From positions 744,001 through 808,000 of the forward strand of contig NZ_PVEN01000001.1 in NCBI RefSeq assembly GCF_002973525.1: a DNA stretch of 64,000 nucleotides. The letters are read 5' to 3'. The stretch is from Paraburkholderia sp. BL21I4N1 (GTDB lineage Bacteria; Pseudomonadota; Gammaproteobacteria; Burkholderiales; Burkholderiaceae). Positions 43,541 to 51,612 of the stretch are shown piece by piece. The notes beneath the pieces are model-generated. The model saw only the letters and a list, made by a program, of their open reading frames with translations, made no database searches and had not been told where the DNA came from. The position numbers were made by a program, and so were the translations under genes. Each line of letters opens with the position of its first letter. The stretch's first letter is position 1.

Positions 43541-44263
43541 ATGCGCATTGCCATTCTTCAGCATGACCCGCTCATGCGTGAGTCGATCGAAAAGATCCTG
43601 ACCGGCGCGAGCCACACCTGCGTTACCTACGACGACGGCCTCGCCATGTCGAAATCGCTCGCGCGTTCCACCGTGGATTTGCTCGTGCTGGACTGGCAGG
43701 GCATGCGCCTCGCCGGCGCCGAGATTCTGCGGCTGGTGCGTACGGTCGGCGGCGACCGCTTGCCGGTCGTGTTCGCGTCGAGCGATACGTCGGAGGAGAG
43801 CATGGTGCGCGCCTTTGTCGGCGGCGCGGACGACTACGTCGCGTTGCCGGTGCGGCCGGCCGAGTTTCGCGAACGCGTCGCGGCGCTGCTGCGGCGCACG
43901 TATCCCGAGCGATTCAGCAATGCGAACTTCGAGGTGGGACCTTACCGCTTCGACACGCGCCGCCAGATCGTTCTGCTGCACGGACGGATCGTCACGTTGT
44001 CCGGCACGCAATACCGGCTCGCGGCGCTGTTCTTTTCCAACATTGGCCGCGTGATGTCGCGCGACCATATTTTCGCGATGGTCTGGGGGCGCGAGTTTCG
44101 CGAATTTACCCGCACCATCGACAGTCACGTGTCACGCCTGCGCCTGCTGCTCGAAATCGAAGAGCCGAACGGCTTCCGGCTGCAGCCGATCTATAAAAGC
44201 GGCTACCGGCTGCAGCACCTGCTGCAGGATGAAGCCGCCGATACGCAGAAAGAAGCGGCCTGA
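43541..44263 (+). CDS. Orphan OmpR/PhoB-type response regulator with atypical receiver
   Basis: 240 aa from the ATG at 43541. The receiver domain (1-115) has the phospho-acceptor D51 (LLVLDWQGM) and S80, but the invariant Lys is replaced by Leu (L102, YVALPVRP, codon TTG at 43844-43846), and the acidic pair is His-Asp (LQHDP). The C-terminal winged helix (IVTLSGTQYRLAALFFSNIGRVMSRDHIFAMVWG...) is normal. No histidine kinase is adjacent. Loss of the Lys suggests phosphorylation-independent or altered signalling. Confidence 0.88.
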   Translation: MRIAILQHDPLMRESIEKILTGASHTCVTYDDGLAMSKSLARSTVDLLVLDWQGMRLAGAEILRLVRTVGGDRLPVVFASSDTSEESMVRAFVGGADDYVALPVRPAEFRERVAALLRRTYPERFSNANFEVGPYRFDTRRQIVLLHGRIVTLSGTQYRLAALFFSNIGRVMSRDHIFAMVWGREFREFTRTIDSHVSRLRLLLEIEEPNGFRLQPIYKSGYRLQHLLQDEAADTQKEAA

Positions 44264-44278
44264 AGGCCGCCCGCTTTT
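44255..44278. terminator. Hairpin at the response regulator stop
   Basis: GCGGCC (44255-44260), loop TGAA (containing the stop codon), GGCCGC (44265-44270), then CCGCTTTT. A compact terminator between convergent genes. Confidence 0.5.
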
Positions 44279-44287
44279 CAGCCCGGC

Positions 44288-45193
44288 TTACACCTGCGGC
44301 AGCGCCGGCCGCGTTTCCAGCGCGCCGCGAATCAACGTCTCCACCGCTTTGCGTTCCTCGCCCGCGAGAGGCAGACGCGGCGGTCGCACCGGCTCCGTGC
44401 CCAGCCCGACGATCGTCTCCGCCAGCTTGATGTTCTGCACGAGTTTCGCCGACACGTCGAGCGCCAGCAGCGGCGCGAACCAGCGGTAAATCGCGCGGGC
44501 TTCTTCCAGGCGTCCCGCCTTCAACAACGTGTAGATCGCCACCGTCTCGCGCGGAAAGGCGCAGACCAGTCCGGCCACCCAGCCGTGCGCGCCCATCAGG
44601 ATCGCTTCCATCGCCAGATTGTCGACCCCGCACAGAATCGCGAAGCGGTCGCCGACCGCGTTGATGAGGTCGGTCACGCGCCGCACGTCGCCGCAGGATT
44701 CCTTGATCGCGACGATTTTCGCTTCGTCGGCGATCTCGGCGAACATGTCCGGCGTCATGTCGACGCCGTAGGCGAGCGGGTTGTTGTAGATCATCAGCGG
44801 CAGCGAGCTCGCGTCGGCGACGCTGCGGAAATGGTTGAGCGTCTCGCGGCGGTCCGACAGATAGCGCAAGCCCGGCAGCACCATATAGCCGGCCGCGCCG
44901 TGGCGGCTACCGGCTTCGGCCTGACGGCAGGCGTCGAGCGTGCTGTTTTCGGCGATGGTCAGCAGAACCGGGACGCGGCCGCGCGCGGCTTCAACGGCGA
45001 TGTCGAGCACTTGCAGCTTCTCGTCCAGCGACAGCGTGGACGCCTCACCCAGCGATCCGCACACGATGATACCGTCCACGCCCGCGTCGATCTGCGCGTC
45101 GATATTCTTGCCGGTCCATGCCCGGTCTATGCTGAAATCCGCGTGAAACTTGGTGGTGACTGCGGGCAATACGCCTTCCCAGATATGCGCCAC
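44288..45193 (-). CDS. DapA-family pyrroline-4-hydroxy-2-carboxylate deaminase (hydroxyproline pathway)
   Basis: 301 aa from a GTG at 45193, AGGAGA 6 nt upstream. The DHDPS-family barrel has GSLGEASTLS (residues 46-55), the active-site Tyr in MIYNNP (Y136) and the Schiff-base Lys in VAIKESCGD (K164). Beside hydroxyproline epimerase and D-hydroxyproline dehydrogenase it should deaminate cis-4-hydroxy-pyrroline-2-carboxylate to 2-oxoglutarate semialdehyde. The specific reaction is inferred from context. Confidence 0.85.
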   Translation of the reverse strand: MAHIWEGVLPAVTTKFHADFSIDRAWTGKNIDAQIDAGVDGIIVCGSLGEASTLSLDEKLQVLDIAVEAARGRVPVLLTIAENSTLDACRQAEAGSRHGAAGYMVLPGLRYLSDRRETLNHFRSVADASSLPLMIYNNPLAYGVDMTPDMFAEIADEAKIVAIKESCGDVRRVTDLINAVGDRFAILCGVDNLAMEAILMGAHGWVAGLVCAFPRETVAIYTLLKAGRLEEARAIYRWFAPLLALDVSAKLVQNIKLAETIVGLGTEPVRPPRLPLAGEERKAVETLIRGALETRPALPQV

Positions 45194-45542
45194 GACTGCT
45201 CTCCTGAGTGTGATGTGATGAAGCGCAGTGTAAGCAGGGAAAATCCCGCCGTCTTGCGTGAATCGCGCGCGGCGGATGACGATTTCAGCATAGTCGCCGG
45301 GCTTGAGACGCCAGTGATTGAAGCCATTCGGCGGATATTGGGATAAATCGGTGAGTGTGCCGGGGCGGCGCGATCAGGCATAACGGGGGCGTTGCGCCGT
45401 TGCGTGGGTTACGCATCGCATAAGCCCGCTCAGGCCAAGGTTCTATCAAGGTGAATGCGCTCGGCACGCGATGAAAGCTATGCCGAAATCGTCACAATCC
45501 GCGCGCAAGCACACCAAGACTCGAATGCCCGAGGTTTCTACC
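45194..45542. other. Divergent promoter region of the hydroxyproline cluster
   Basis: 349 bases between the deaminase gene (minus) and the epimerase gene (plus). An in-frame ATG at 45471 could extend the epimerase by 24 residues but lacks a ribosome site and family similarity. No clear operator is seen. Confidence 0.45.
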
Positions 45543-46505
45543 ATGGGCGTCATGAAAACCATCGACATCATCGACTCGCACACCGGCGGTGAACCGACCC
45601 GTCTCGTGGTGGCGGGCGGCCCTGACCTCGGCAGCGGCACCTTGGCGCAGCGGCTCGACGTGTTGCGCACCCGCTTTGACGACTGGCGCGCGGGCGTCGT
45701 GACCGAGCCGCGCGGCTCGGACGTGGTGGTGGGCGCGCTGCTATGCGAGCCGCACGATCCCACCTGCGCGGCCGGCGTGATCTTTTTCAACAACGTCGGC
45801 TATCTCGGCATGTGCGGACACGGGACGATCGGCCTGATCGTGTCGCTCGCGCATCTGGGGCGGATCGGACCGGGGCGTCATCGGATCGAGACGCCGGTCG
45901 GCGTGGTCGAGGCGATGCTCAACGAGGACGGCAGCGTCGGCGTGCGCAACGTGCCGGCCTACCGCTATCGCCGGGCCGTCGCGGTGGATGTGCCGGGCTA
46001 CGGCGAGCTGACCGGCGACATCGGCTGGGGCGGCAACTGGTTTTTTCTGGTGGCCGATCACCGGTATGCGCTGGAGGCGTCGCGCATTGGCGAATTGACC
46101 GCGTTCAGCGACGCGATTCGCGACGCGCTGATCGCGCAGCGCATCACCGGCGCGGACGGTGCGTTGATCGACCACATCGAGCTGTTCGGACCGGGCTCGC
46201 GTGACGGCATCGACAGCCGCAGCTTCGTGCTGTGCCCGGGCAATGCGTACGACCGCTCGCCGTGCGGCACCGGCACCAGCGCGAAAATCGCCTGTCTCGC
46301 GGCTGACGGCAAGCTCGCCGAAGGCGCGGTATGGCGGCAGGAAAGCATTATCGGCAGCGTGTTCGAAGCGAGCTACCGGCGCGCTGCCGGGGGCGACGGT
46401 GACGCCGTGATTCCGACCATCACCGGTCATGCGCACATCATGGCGGAAGGGCGGTTGTGTTTCGACGAGCGCGATCCGTTCGCGTGGGGCATTCGCACGG
46501 CATGA
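45543..46505 (+). CDS. lhpA: 4-hydroxyproline 2-epimerase
   Basis: 320 aa from the ATG at 45543 (GAGG 8 nt upstream); [19 protein letters not shown] matches the family start. The proline-racemase fold has both catalytic Cys: C91 in MCGHGTIG and C241 in SPCGTGTSA. These mark the hydroxyproline epimerase branch (two Cys, unlike the Thr-Cys dehydratases). It converts trans-4-hydroxy-L-proline into cis-4-hydroxy-D-proline. It overlaps the next dehydrogenase gene (ATGA). Confidence 0.93.
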   Translation: MGVMKTIDIIDSHTGGEPTRLVVAGGPDLGSGTLAQRLDVLRTRFDDWRAGVVTEPRGSDVVVGALLCEPHDPTCAAGVIFFNNVGYLGMCGHGTIGLIVSLAHLGRIGPGRHRIETPVGVVEAMLNEDGSVGVRNVPAYRYRRAVAVDVPGYGELTGDIGWGGNWFFLVADHRYALEASRIGELTAFSDAIRDALIAQRITGADGALIDHIELFGPGSRDGIDSRSFVLCPGNAYDRSPCGTGTSAKIACLAADGKLAEGAVWRQESIIGSVFEASYRRAAGGDGDAVIPTITGHAHIMAEGRLCFDERDPFAWGIRTA

Positions 46506-47629
46506 GAGCGGATGCGCTGATCGTCGGGGCGGGCATCGTCGGCGCGGCGTGCGCGGCGGAGCTGGCCGCGCTCGGCATGCGGGTCGAGGTGCTGGACGCG
46601 CACGGCATCGGCTCAGGAGCGACGGCGGCCGGCATGGGCCATATCGTCGTGATGAACGACTCGCCGGCGGAGTTCGCGTTGAGCCGCTACGCGCGAGACC
46701 TGTGGCTCGACCTTGCGCCGCGCCTCCGCACGCGCGATGCGTTCGCGCGCTGCGGCACGCTGTGGGTCGCGGCCGACGACGAAGAGTGGCAAGCCGCCCG
46801 CGCCATGCAGGCAGCGTTCGAAGCGCAGGGCGTCGCCGCGCAACTGCTCGACGCCGCCGCGCTGCGAGCGTGCGAACCGGCGCTGGCGGCGTCGCTGGCG
46901 GGTGGGTTGCGGATCGAGCACGACAGCATCGTCTATGCGCCCACCGTCGCCGAATGGTTGCTGACGCAATCGCCCGGCGCGGCGAATATCGGCGTGCGGC
47001 TGGGTGCGGCAGTGAGTGCGATCGCGGCCGATCGTGTCACGCTGAGCAACGGCGAATCGATCGGCGCGGCTTGCGTGATCGTGGCCAATGGTCTGGGCGC
47101 GCGGGAACTCGTGCGGTCGTTGCCGTTGCAGCCGAAAAAAGGTCATTTGCTGATCACGGACCGGTATCCCGGCCTGATTCGCCATCAATTGCTCGAACTC
47201 GGCTATATCAAGAGCGCGCATCACGCGTTGGGGACGTCCGTCGCGTTCAATGCCCAACCGCGGCCCACGGGACAATTGCTGATCGGCTCGTCGCGCCAGT
47301 TCGATACCACCGACCCCGCCGTCGAGATGCCCGTCCTCGCGCGGATGCTGCAACGCGCCGCGCGTTATCTGCCGACGCTGCCGACGCTCAACGGCATTCG
47401 CGCCTGGACCGGTTTTCGCGCGGCTTCGCCGGACGGTTTGCCGTTAGTCGGACCGGCCGGCGATTTCGCGCCCGGCGTCTGGCTTGCGGTGGGACATGAA
47501 GGGCTCGGCGTGACGACTTCGCTCGCCACCGCGAAGCTGCTCGCGGCGCAGATTACGTCGAGCGCCGCGCCGATTCCCGTCGAGCCTTATTTGCCGGCTC
47601 GTTTCGCTCGTCAGGTGATGCATGGATAG
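46502..47629 (+). CDS. D-hydroxyproline dehydrogenase, FAD/DadA-like subunit
   Basis: 375 aa. The FAD-binding motif [21 protein letters not shown] is at the N-terminus, and the C-terminal [37 protein letters not shown] fits DadA/hydrogen-cyanide-synthase-C-like oxidases. With the [2Fe-2S] and FAD/NAD subunits encoded next it should oxidise cis-4-hydroxy-D-proline to the pyrroline. It overlaps the neighbours by 4 and 8 bases. Confidence 0.9.
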   Translation: MRADALIVGAGIVGAACAAELAALGMRVEVLDAHGIGSGATAAGMGHIVVMNDSPAEFALSRYARDLWLDLAPRLRTRDAFARCGTLWVAADDEEWQAARAMQAAFEAQGVAAQLLDAAALRACEPALAASLAGGLRIEHDSIVYAPTVAEWLLTQSPGAANIGVRLGAAVSAIAADRVTLSNGESIGAACVIVANGLGARELVRSLPLQPKKGHLLITDRYPGLIRHQLLELGYIKSAHHALGTSVAFNAQPRPTGQLLIGSSRQFDTTDPAVEMPVLARMLQRAARYLPTLPTLNGIRAWTGFRAASPDGLPLVGPAGDFAPGVWLAVGHEGLGVTTSLATAKLLAAQITSSAAPIPVEPYLPARFARQVMHG

Positions 47630-47897
47630 TCTCGACGCAACGCGCATTCGCTTGACGATCGATGACCAGCCGATCCACGTCGCGGCCGGTACCACCGTGG
47701 CTGCGGCACTCGTTGTCGCGGGCGTGAGCGGTGCGCGGAGGTCGGTGAGCGGACAGCGCCGCGCGCCGTTGTGCGGCATGGGCGTCTGCCAGGAATGCCG
47801 CGTGACGATCGACGGCCGCGCGCACGCGCTGGCGTGTCAGACGCTGTGCCGCGAAGGTCAGATCGTGCGCACGTGTGACGGGGAGCGCTCGCGATGA
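47622..47897 (+). CDS. D-hydroxyproline dehydrogenase, small [2Fe-2S] subunit
   Basis: 91 aa. The ferredoxin-like cluster ligands are PLCGMGVCQECRVTIDG and, later, LACQTLC. The protein resembles HcnA and the gamma subunit of multi-component D-hydroxyproline dehydrogenases, where it passes electrons between the flavin subunits. It sits between the two larger subunit genes, overlapping both. Confidence 0.9.
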   Translation: MDSLDATRIRLTIDDQPIHVAAGTTVAAALVVAGVSGARRSVSGQRRAPLCGMGVCQECRVTIDGRAHALACQTLCREGQIVRTCDGERSR

Positions 47898-49291
47898 CGC
47901 GTCACTTCGACATCGTCGTGGTCGGCGCTGGCCCCGCCGGCCTGAACGCCGCCTGCGCGGCGGCGCGCGACGGCGCCACGGTCGCGCTGCTCGACGACAA
48001 TCCGTGCGCCGGCGGCCAGATCTGGCGCCAGGGTCCGGCGCATTCGCGCCAAGCGCCGCTCGACAACCTGCTGACGCTGCTGCGGGCGCGAAACACCGTC
48101 ACCTATTGGCCGTCGACGCGTGTCGTCGCACCGCTGGCCTCGCGTGGTCTGTTGCTCGAATCGGCGGAACACGACGGCGTATCGATCAGCTACAGCCGAT
48201 TGATTCTGGCCACTGGCGCGCGCGAACGGCTTCTGCCGTTCGCCGGCTGGACCTTGCCCGGCGTGACCGGCGCGGGCGCGCTGCAGGCGTTGATCAAAGG
48301 CGGTATGCCGGTATGCGGCGAACGGATCGTGATTGCCGGCAGCGGCCCGCTGCTGATCGCGGCGCTGGCCACCGCGCGCGATGCCGGCGCGCGCGTGGTC
48401 GCGGTGGTCGAGCAGGCTTCGGCGTTCGATGTCGCCCGTTTCGGGGTGTCGCTGCTGGCGGAGCCTGCGAAGCTGCGGCAGGCCGTTGAGATGACGCGCG
48501 GCTTCGCGGGGCTGCATTACTGGACCGGTAGCGTCATTCACGAGGTGCAGGGAGACGGCCGCGTCGAGCAGGCGACGATCCGCCGTGGCCGCGAAAACGT
48601 GACGCTTGCTTGCGAACGCGTCGCCTGCGGTTTTGGGCTCGTGCCGAACGTCACGCTGGCGCAGGCGCTCGGTTGCGCAATCAACGACGCGGGCGAGATC
48701 GTCGTCGACGACGGGCAGCGAACCTCGGTGGAGGGCGTGCTGGCGGCGGGGGAATGTACTGGCGTCGGCGGTGCGGAACTGGCGGTCGTGGAGGGGGAGA
48801 TGGCGGGATTGTGCGCGAATGGCGGCTGGGGGAACGACGCTCGGAAGCGCAGCGAATATGACGACGCCAACGCCAACGCCAACGCCAACGCCAACGCCAA
48901 CGCCAACGCCAACGCCAACGCCAACGCCAACGCCAACGCCAACACGTTGAAGGCCCTATACGCGAAGCGCGCGCGCTGGCGCCGCTTCGGCCACCGCGTC
49001 GCTACCGCTTTCGCCTTGCGGGCCGCCGCCCGCACACCGCCCGCCGACGCCACGCTGCTGTGCCGTTGCGAAGACGTCAGCGTCGGCGAAGTGCGCGCCT
49101 GCGCCGACTGGCGGAACGCGAAGCTGCATACCCGCTGCGGCATGGGCGCGTGCCAGGGAAGAATCTGTGGCGCCGCGGCGAACCTCTACTTCGGTTGGCC
49201 GTCCGCCGCGCCGCGCCCGCCCTTCAGTCCCGCGCGGATCGACACGCTAATGGCCGCGAACCCAATACCGCCGGCAAGCGAATCGGAATGA
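47894..49291 (+). CDS. D-hydroxyproline dehydrogenase, FAD/NAD(P) subunit with (Ala-Asn)13 insert
   Basis: 465 aa. The N-terminal FAD motif is VVGAGPAGLNAACAAARDGA, with a second dinucleotide motif near IAGSGPLLIAALATARDAGARV. The C-terminal BFD-like [2Fe-2S] domain has LLCRCEDVSVGEVRACADW...TRCGMGACQGRICG. Between them residues 325-350 are thirteen Ala-Asn pairs encoded by thirteen perfect GCCAAC units. The insert is in a linker, so length changes would keep the frame and probably the fold. It is the last gene of the lhp operon. Confidence 0.9.
   Translation: MTRHFDIVVVGAGPAGLNAACAAARDGATVALLDDNPCAGGQIWRQGPAHSRQAPLDNLLTLLRARNTVTYWPSTRVVAPLASRGLLLESAEHDGVSISYSRLILATGARERLLPFAGWTLPGVTGAGALQALIKGGMPVCGERIVIAGSGPLLIAALATARDAGARVVAVVEQASAFDVARFGVSLLAEPAKLRQAVEMTRGFAGLHYWTGSVIHEVQGDGRVEQATIRRGRENVTLACERVACGFGLVPNVTLAQALGCAINDAGEIVVDDGQRTSVEGVLAAGECTGVGGAELAVVEGEMAGLCANGGWGNDARKRSEYDDANANANANANANANANANANANANANTLKALYAKRARWRRFGHRVATAFALRAAARTPPADATLLCRCEDVSVGEVRACADWRNAKLHTRCGMGACQGRICGAAANLYFGWPSAAPRPPFSPARIDTLMAANPIPPASESE
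48866..48943 (+). repeat. Perfect hexanucleotide tandem repeat (GCCAAC)13
   Basis: Thirteen perfect copies (78 bases) within the dehydrogenase gene. The unit length keeps the reading frame. Such perfect short repeats are prone to slippage and often differ among strains. Confidence 0.97.
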
Positions 49292-49423
49292 CAAACCCGC
49301 TCGCACCCGCATATACCCCGGATATTGTCGGCCGCCACGCGGTTCTATAATCGACCGCACCCGTTCGCCGCGACATGGCGCGGGCGAACGCTTCCTCTTT
49401 CGCACGGACCACCGGACCCGCCG

Positions 49424-50191
49424 ATGAACACGCTGGCTCACGCGCTCGAATCGAACGACACCACGCTGGCCGGCATGCTGTCGCACTTCCGGCTGCTCGA
49501 GCCGGTATTCGACGCCATGCCGGACGTCGTCTTTTTCGTCAAAGACGCAGAAGCGCGCTATGCGCTCGTCAATCGCACGCTGGCCTCGCGGTGCGGCTTC
49601 AAGGAAAAATCGGCGCTGCTCGGCAGCACTGCCGAAGACGTCTTCCCGCGCCGCTTCGGCCGCATCTACACGGCACAGGACAAGGCCATCATCAACGTCG
49701 GCAATCAGATGATCGACCAACTCGAACTGCATCTGTATCCGGGCCGTCAGCCGGGCTGGTGTCTGACCTGTAAGCAGCCGCTGCGCGACCCGGCGGGCAA
49801 GGTGGTCGGCCTCGCGGGCATTTCGCGCGACCTGAAAGCGGACGAAAGCAGCCATCCGGCCTATAGCCGCCTCGCCGCGGTCGTGCAGTCGATTCAGGAC
49901 AATTACGTGCAGCCGCTGAACCTGAAGCAACTGGCGGCCATGGCGGATATGTCGGTCGCGCAACTGGAGCGCTACTTCCACAAGGTCTTTCACCTGACGC
50001 CGCGTCAGGTCCTGCTGAAAACCCGGCTGGACGCGGCCACCGCGCTGCTCGTCTCGCACGACAAGGTCACCGACGTCGCTGCGCTCTGCGGCTACACCGA
50101 CCACAGCGCGTTCACGCGGCAGTTCAAGGCGACCGTCGGCATCACGCCGACCGAATACCGGATGCTGCTGCACGGGACGTCGCGGGCCTGA
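49424..50191 (+). CDS. PAS-AraC transcription regulator of the hydroxyproline cluster
   Basis: 255 aa from the ATG at 49424. A PAS domain (residues 25-135, PVFDAMPDVVFFVKDAEARYALVNRTLA...PLRDPAGKVVGLAGISRDL) is joined to an AraC-type double HTH (LNLKQLAAMADMSVAQLERYFHKVFHLTPRQVLLKTRL...CGYTDHSAFTRQFKATVGITPTEYR). It lies 132 bases after the dehydrogenase operon on the same strand. Control of hydroxyproline genes is inferred from position. The PAS ligand is unknown. Confidence 0.9.
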   Translation: MNTLAHALESNDTTLAGMLSHFRLLEPVFDAMPDVVFFVKDAEARYALVNRTLASRCGFKEKSALLGSTAEDVFPRRFGRIYTAQDKAIINVGNQMIDQLELHLYPGRQPGWCLTCKQPLRDPAGKVVGLAGISRDLKADESSHPAYSRLAAVVQSIQDNYVQPLNLKQLAAMADMSVAQLERYFHKVFHLTPRQVLLKTRLDAATALLVSHDKVTDVAALCGYTDHSAFTRQFKATVGITPTEYRMLLHGTSRA

Positions 50192-50201
50192 GCCACTGCC
50201 T

Positions 50202-50531
50202 ATGGTCCGTCGCAAGCATCACTACTACGTCTACGTCGTCGCGTTGGACGACACGGTCTGGAACGAGGCGCGCTTTCGTCGAGCGAATCCGGATTACCGG
50301 TTCGACAAGCCTTGCGTGTACGTGGGTATGACGGGACTCGATCCGGACCTGCGCTTCGACCGGCATAAAGCTGGCATTCAGGCGAACCGCTATGTGCGCG
50401 ATTACGGCCTGCGTCTCGTGCCCGAGTTGTACGAGATATTCAATCCCATGCCTTATCGCGGCGCACAGGATATGGAGGTGGAATTGGCGATCGGACTGCG
50501 CGAGGCGGGCTACGGCGTGTGGCAGGCTTAA
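50202..50531 (+). CDS. Small GIY-YIG-like protein
   Basis: 109 aa, ATG at 50202, ten bases after the AraC gene. The pattern fits a minimal GIY-YIG domain: YYVYVV (8-13), CVYVGMTG (38-45), R51 and H55 in LRFDRHKAG, and an acidic helix with E92/E94 (DMEVELAIGLREAG). GIY-YIG proteins cut DNA through the Tyr, Arg and Glu. Whether this one is active is unknown. It could instead be an uncharacterised standalone member with another role. Confidence 0.6.
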   Translation: MVRRKHHYYVYVVALDDTVWNEARFRRANPDYRFDKPCVYVGMTGLDPDLRFDRHKAGIQANRYVRDYGLRLVPELYEIFNPMPYRGAQDMEVELAIGLREAGYGVWQA

Positions 50532-50644
50532 GGCGGGGGCGTGCGGTTGTTTTCGACGGCCTGCGCCCGGCGGGCGCGCTCAACTCATACCAAACGCTAC
50601 AAAAATCTCGTGCGAGAGTCGCTGGACTCGCACGGCAGGGCGCT

Positions 50645-50908
50645 TTACTTCACGCCGAGTCCGCGCAATACCGCATTGCCTTCGGAGGTCAGACGGAAAT
50701 GCGCCGCGCCGGTCTCGCCGCTGGCAACCGTCTCGATCAAACCGGCCTCGTGAAGCTGCGGAATCTCGGGTTTCGCGGAGGCGTCGATCGGTGCGTGCAG
50801 CAACAGCAGCAGGGTGGCCAGTTCGTGGTGGCTCAGCAGGCGGCGCAGGATGGTAGGACGCTTGGCCGGCGCGGGTGTATCGTTCGTGTTCTGATCTGGC
50901 TTGTTCAT
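50645..50908 (-). CDS. Small winged-helix-like hypothetical protein
   Basis: 87 aa from the ATG at 50908, with GAGG 8 nt upstream. The C-terminal part LLSHHELATLLLLLHAPIDASAKPEIPQLHEAGLIETVASGETGAAHFRLTSEGNAVLRGLG reads like a winged helix (two helices, then a beta wing). I recognise no named family. An inverted repeat GTCTTAA-N7-TTAAGAC (50959-50979) lies about 50 bases upstream and may be its control site. Confidence 0.65.
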   Translation of the reverse strand: MNKPDQNTNDTPAPAKRPTILRRLLSHHELATLLLLLHAPIDASAKPEIPQLHEAGLIETVASGETGAAHFRLTSEGNAVLRGLGVK

Positions 50909-50958
50909 GGTGCGCACCTCGTGCGGATTAATCGTCTGCGATGGATCATGCGGACGAA

Positions 50959-50979
50959 GTCTTAAACGATTCTTAAGAC
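50959..50979. promoter_or_regulatory. Inverted repeat GTCTTAA-N7-TTAAGAC
   Basis: Perfect 7-bp arms in the AT-rich region upstream of the winged-helix gene; a candidate operator. Confidence 0.4.
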
Positions 50980-51099
50980 ACCATTATCCTGTAACACCGT
51001 GACACGAAGATTGCACAAACACCGGTTACCGCTTGTTTCCATTGCCCATTCTTACCGCCGCCGCGCACGTGGCGACGGCGCGCTAACCGCGCGCCAATC

Positions 51100-51432
51100 T
51101 TACGGCGCGCAGGTTTTGCCGGCCTGTTCGATCCACAGGTTGCTCACATGGCGTTTGCCCGCGTAGAAGCGGTAAGTGGTCGCTCCATTGTCGGCGCGCA
51201 CTTTGACAATGTTCGAATCGCCGAAATCGAGCATCTGACCCTGCGGGATCGAGGTGGATTTGAAAGCGGCGTTGTGATTGGTCGCGACTTGCGTCAGGCA
51301 GGCGACCACATCGTTGACGGAGCGCTGCGTAGTGGTGTCGGTGACGGGTTCACCGGCATCCGGGTTCTTCTGGAAGTAGGCGCAAGCGCTGAGAAGGACG
51401 GGCACTGACAGGACTACGGCAAACTTCTTCAT
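51100..51432 (-). CDS. Small lipoprotein, hypothetical
   Basis: 110 aa from the ATG at 51432 (AGGAG close upstream). Signal peptide and lipobox VLLSAC (C17), followed by YFQKNPDAG. The mature domain has TQRSVNDVVACLTQVATNHNAAF and two further Cys, one at the C-terminus (KTCAP), that could form a disulfide. Probably an outer-membrane or periplasmic lipoprotein. The family is not recognised. Confidence 0.75.
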   Translation of the reverse strand: MKKFAVVLSVPVLLSACAYFQKNPDAGEPVTDTTTQRSVNDVVACLTQVATNHNAAFKSTSIPQGQMLDFGDSNIVKVRADNGATTYRFYAGKRHVSNLWIEQAGKTCAP

Positions 51433-51612
51433 ATCTCTCCTGGCGTTCGATTCGGCCGATGGGACGGGCGACGCCCGCATACGGGGCGCAGCGGCGCGGG
51501 CAATGCCGCGCGTTCAAAGGCGCCATTATATCGATGCGGTGTGGCGCCTTGCGGCGGTGCCGCATGTGGCGTGCCTGACGCGCAACCCGCCGGCCTTTGC
51601 CCGCTGCCTGGC

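Noticed and set aside
45471..45542. An earlier ATG (45471) as the start of the hydroxyproline epimerase
   Set aside because: No ribosome site, and the added 24 residues (Lys/Ser/Thr-rich) are not found at the N-terminus of this family.
48866..48943. CRISPR array or spacer-repeat structure
   Set aside because: The unit is six bases in perfect tandem without spacers and lies in frame in a coding gene, so it is a microsatellite.
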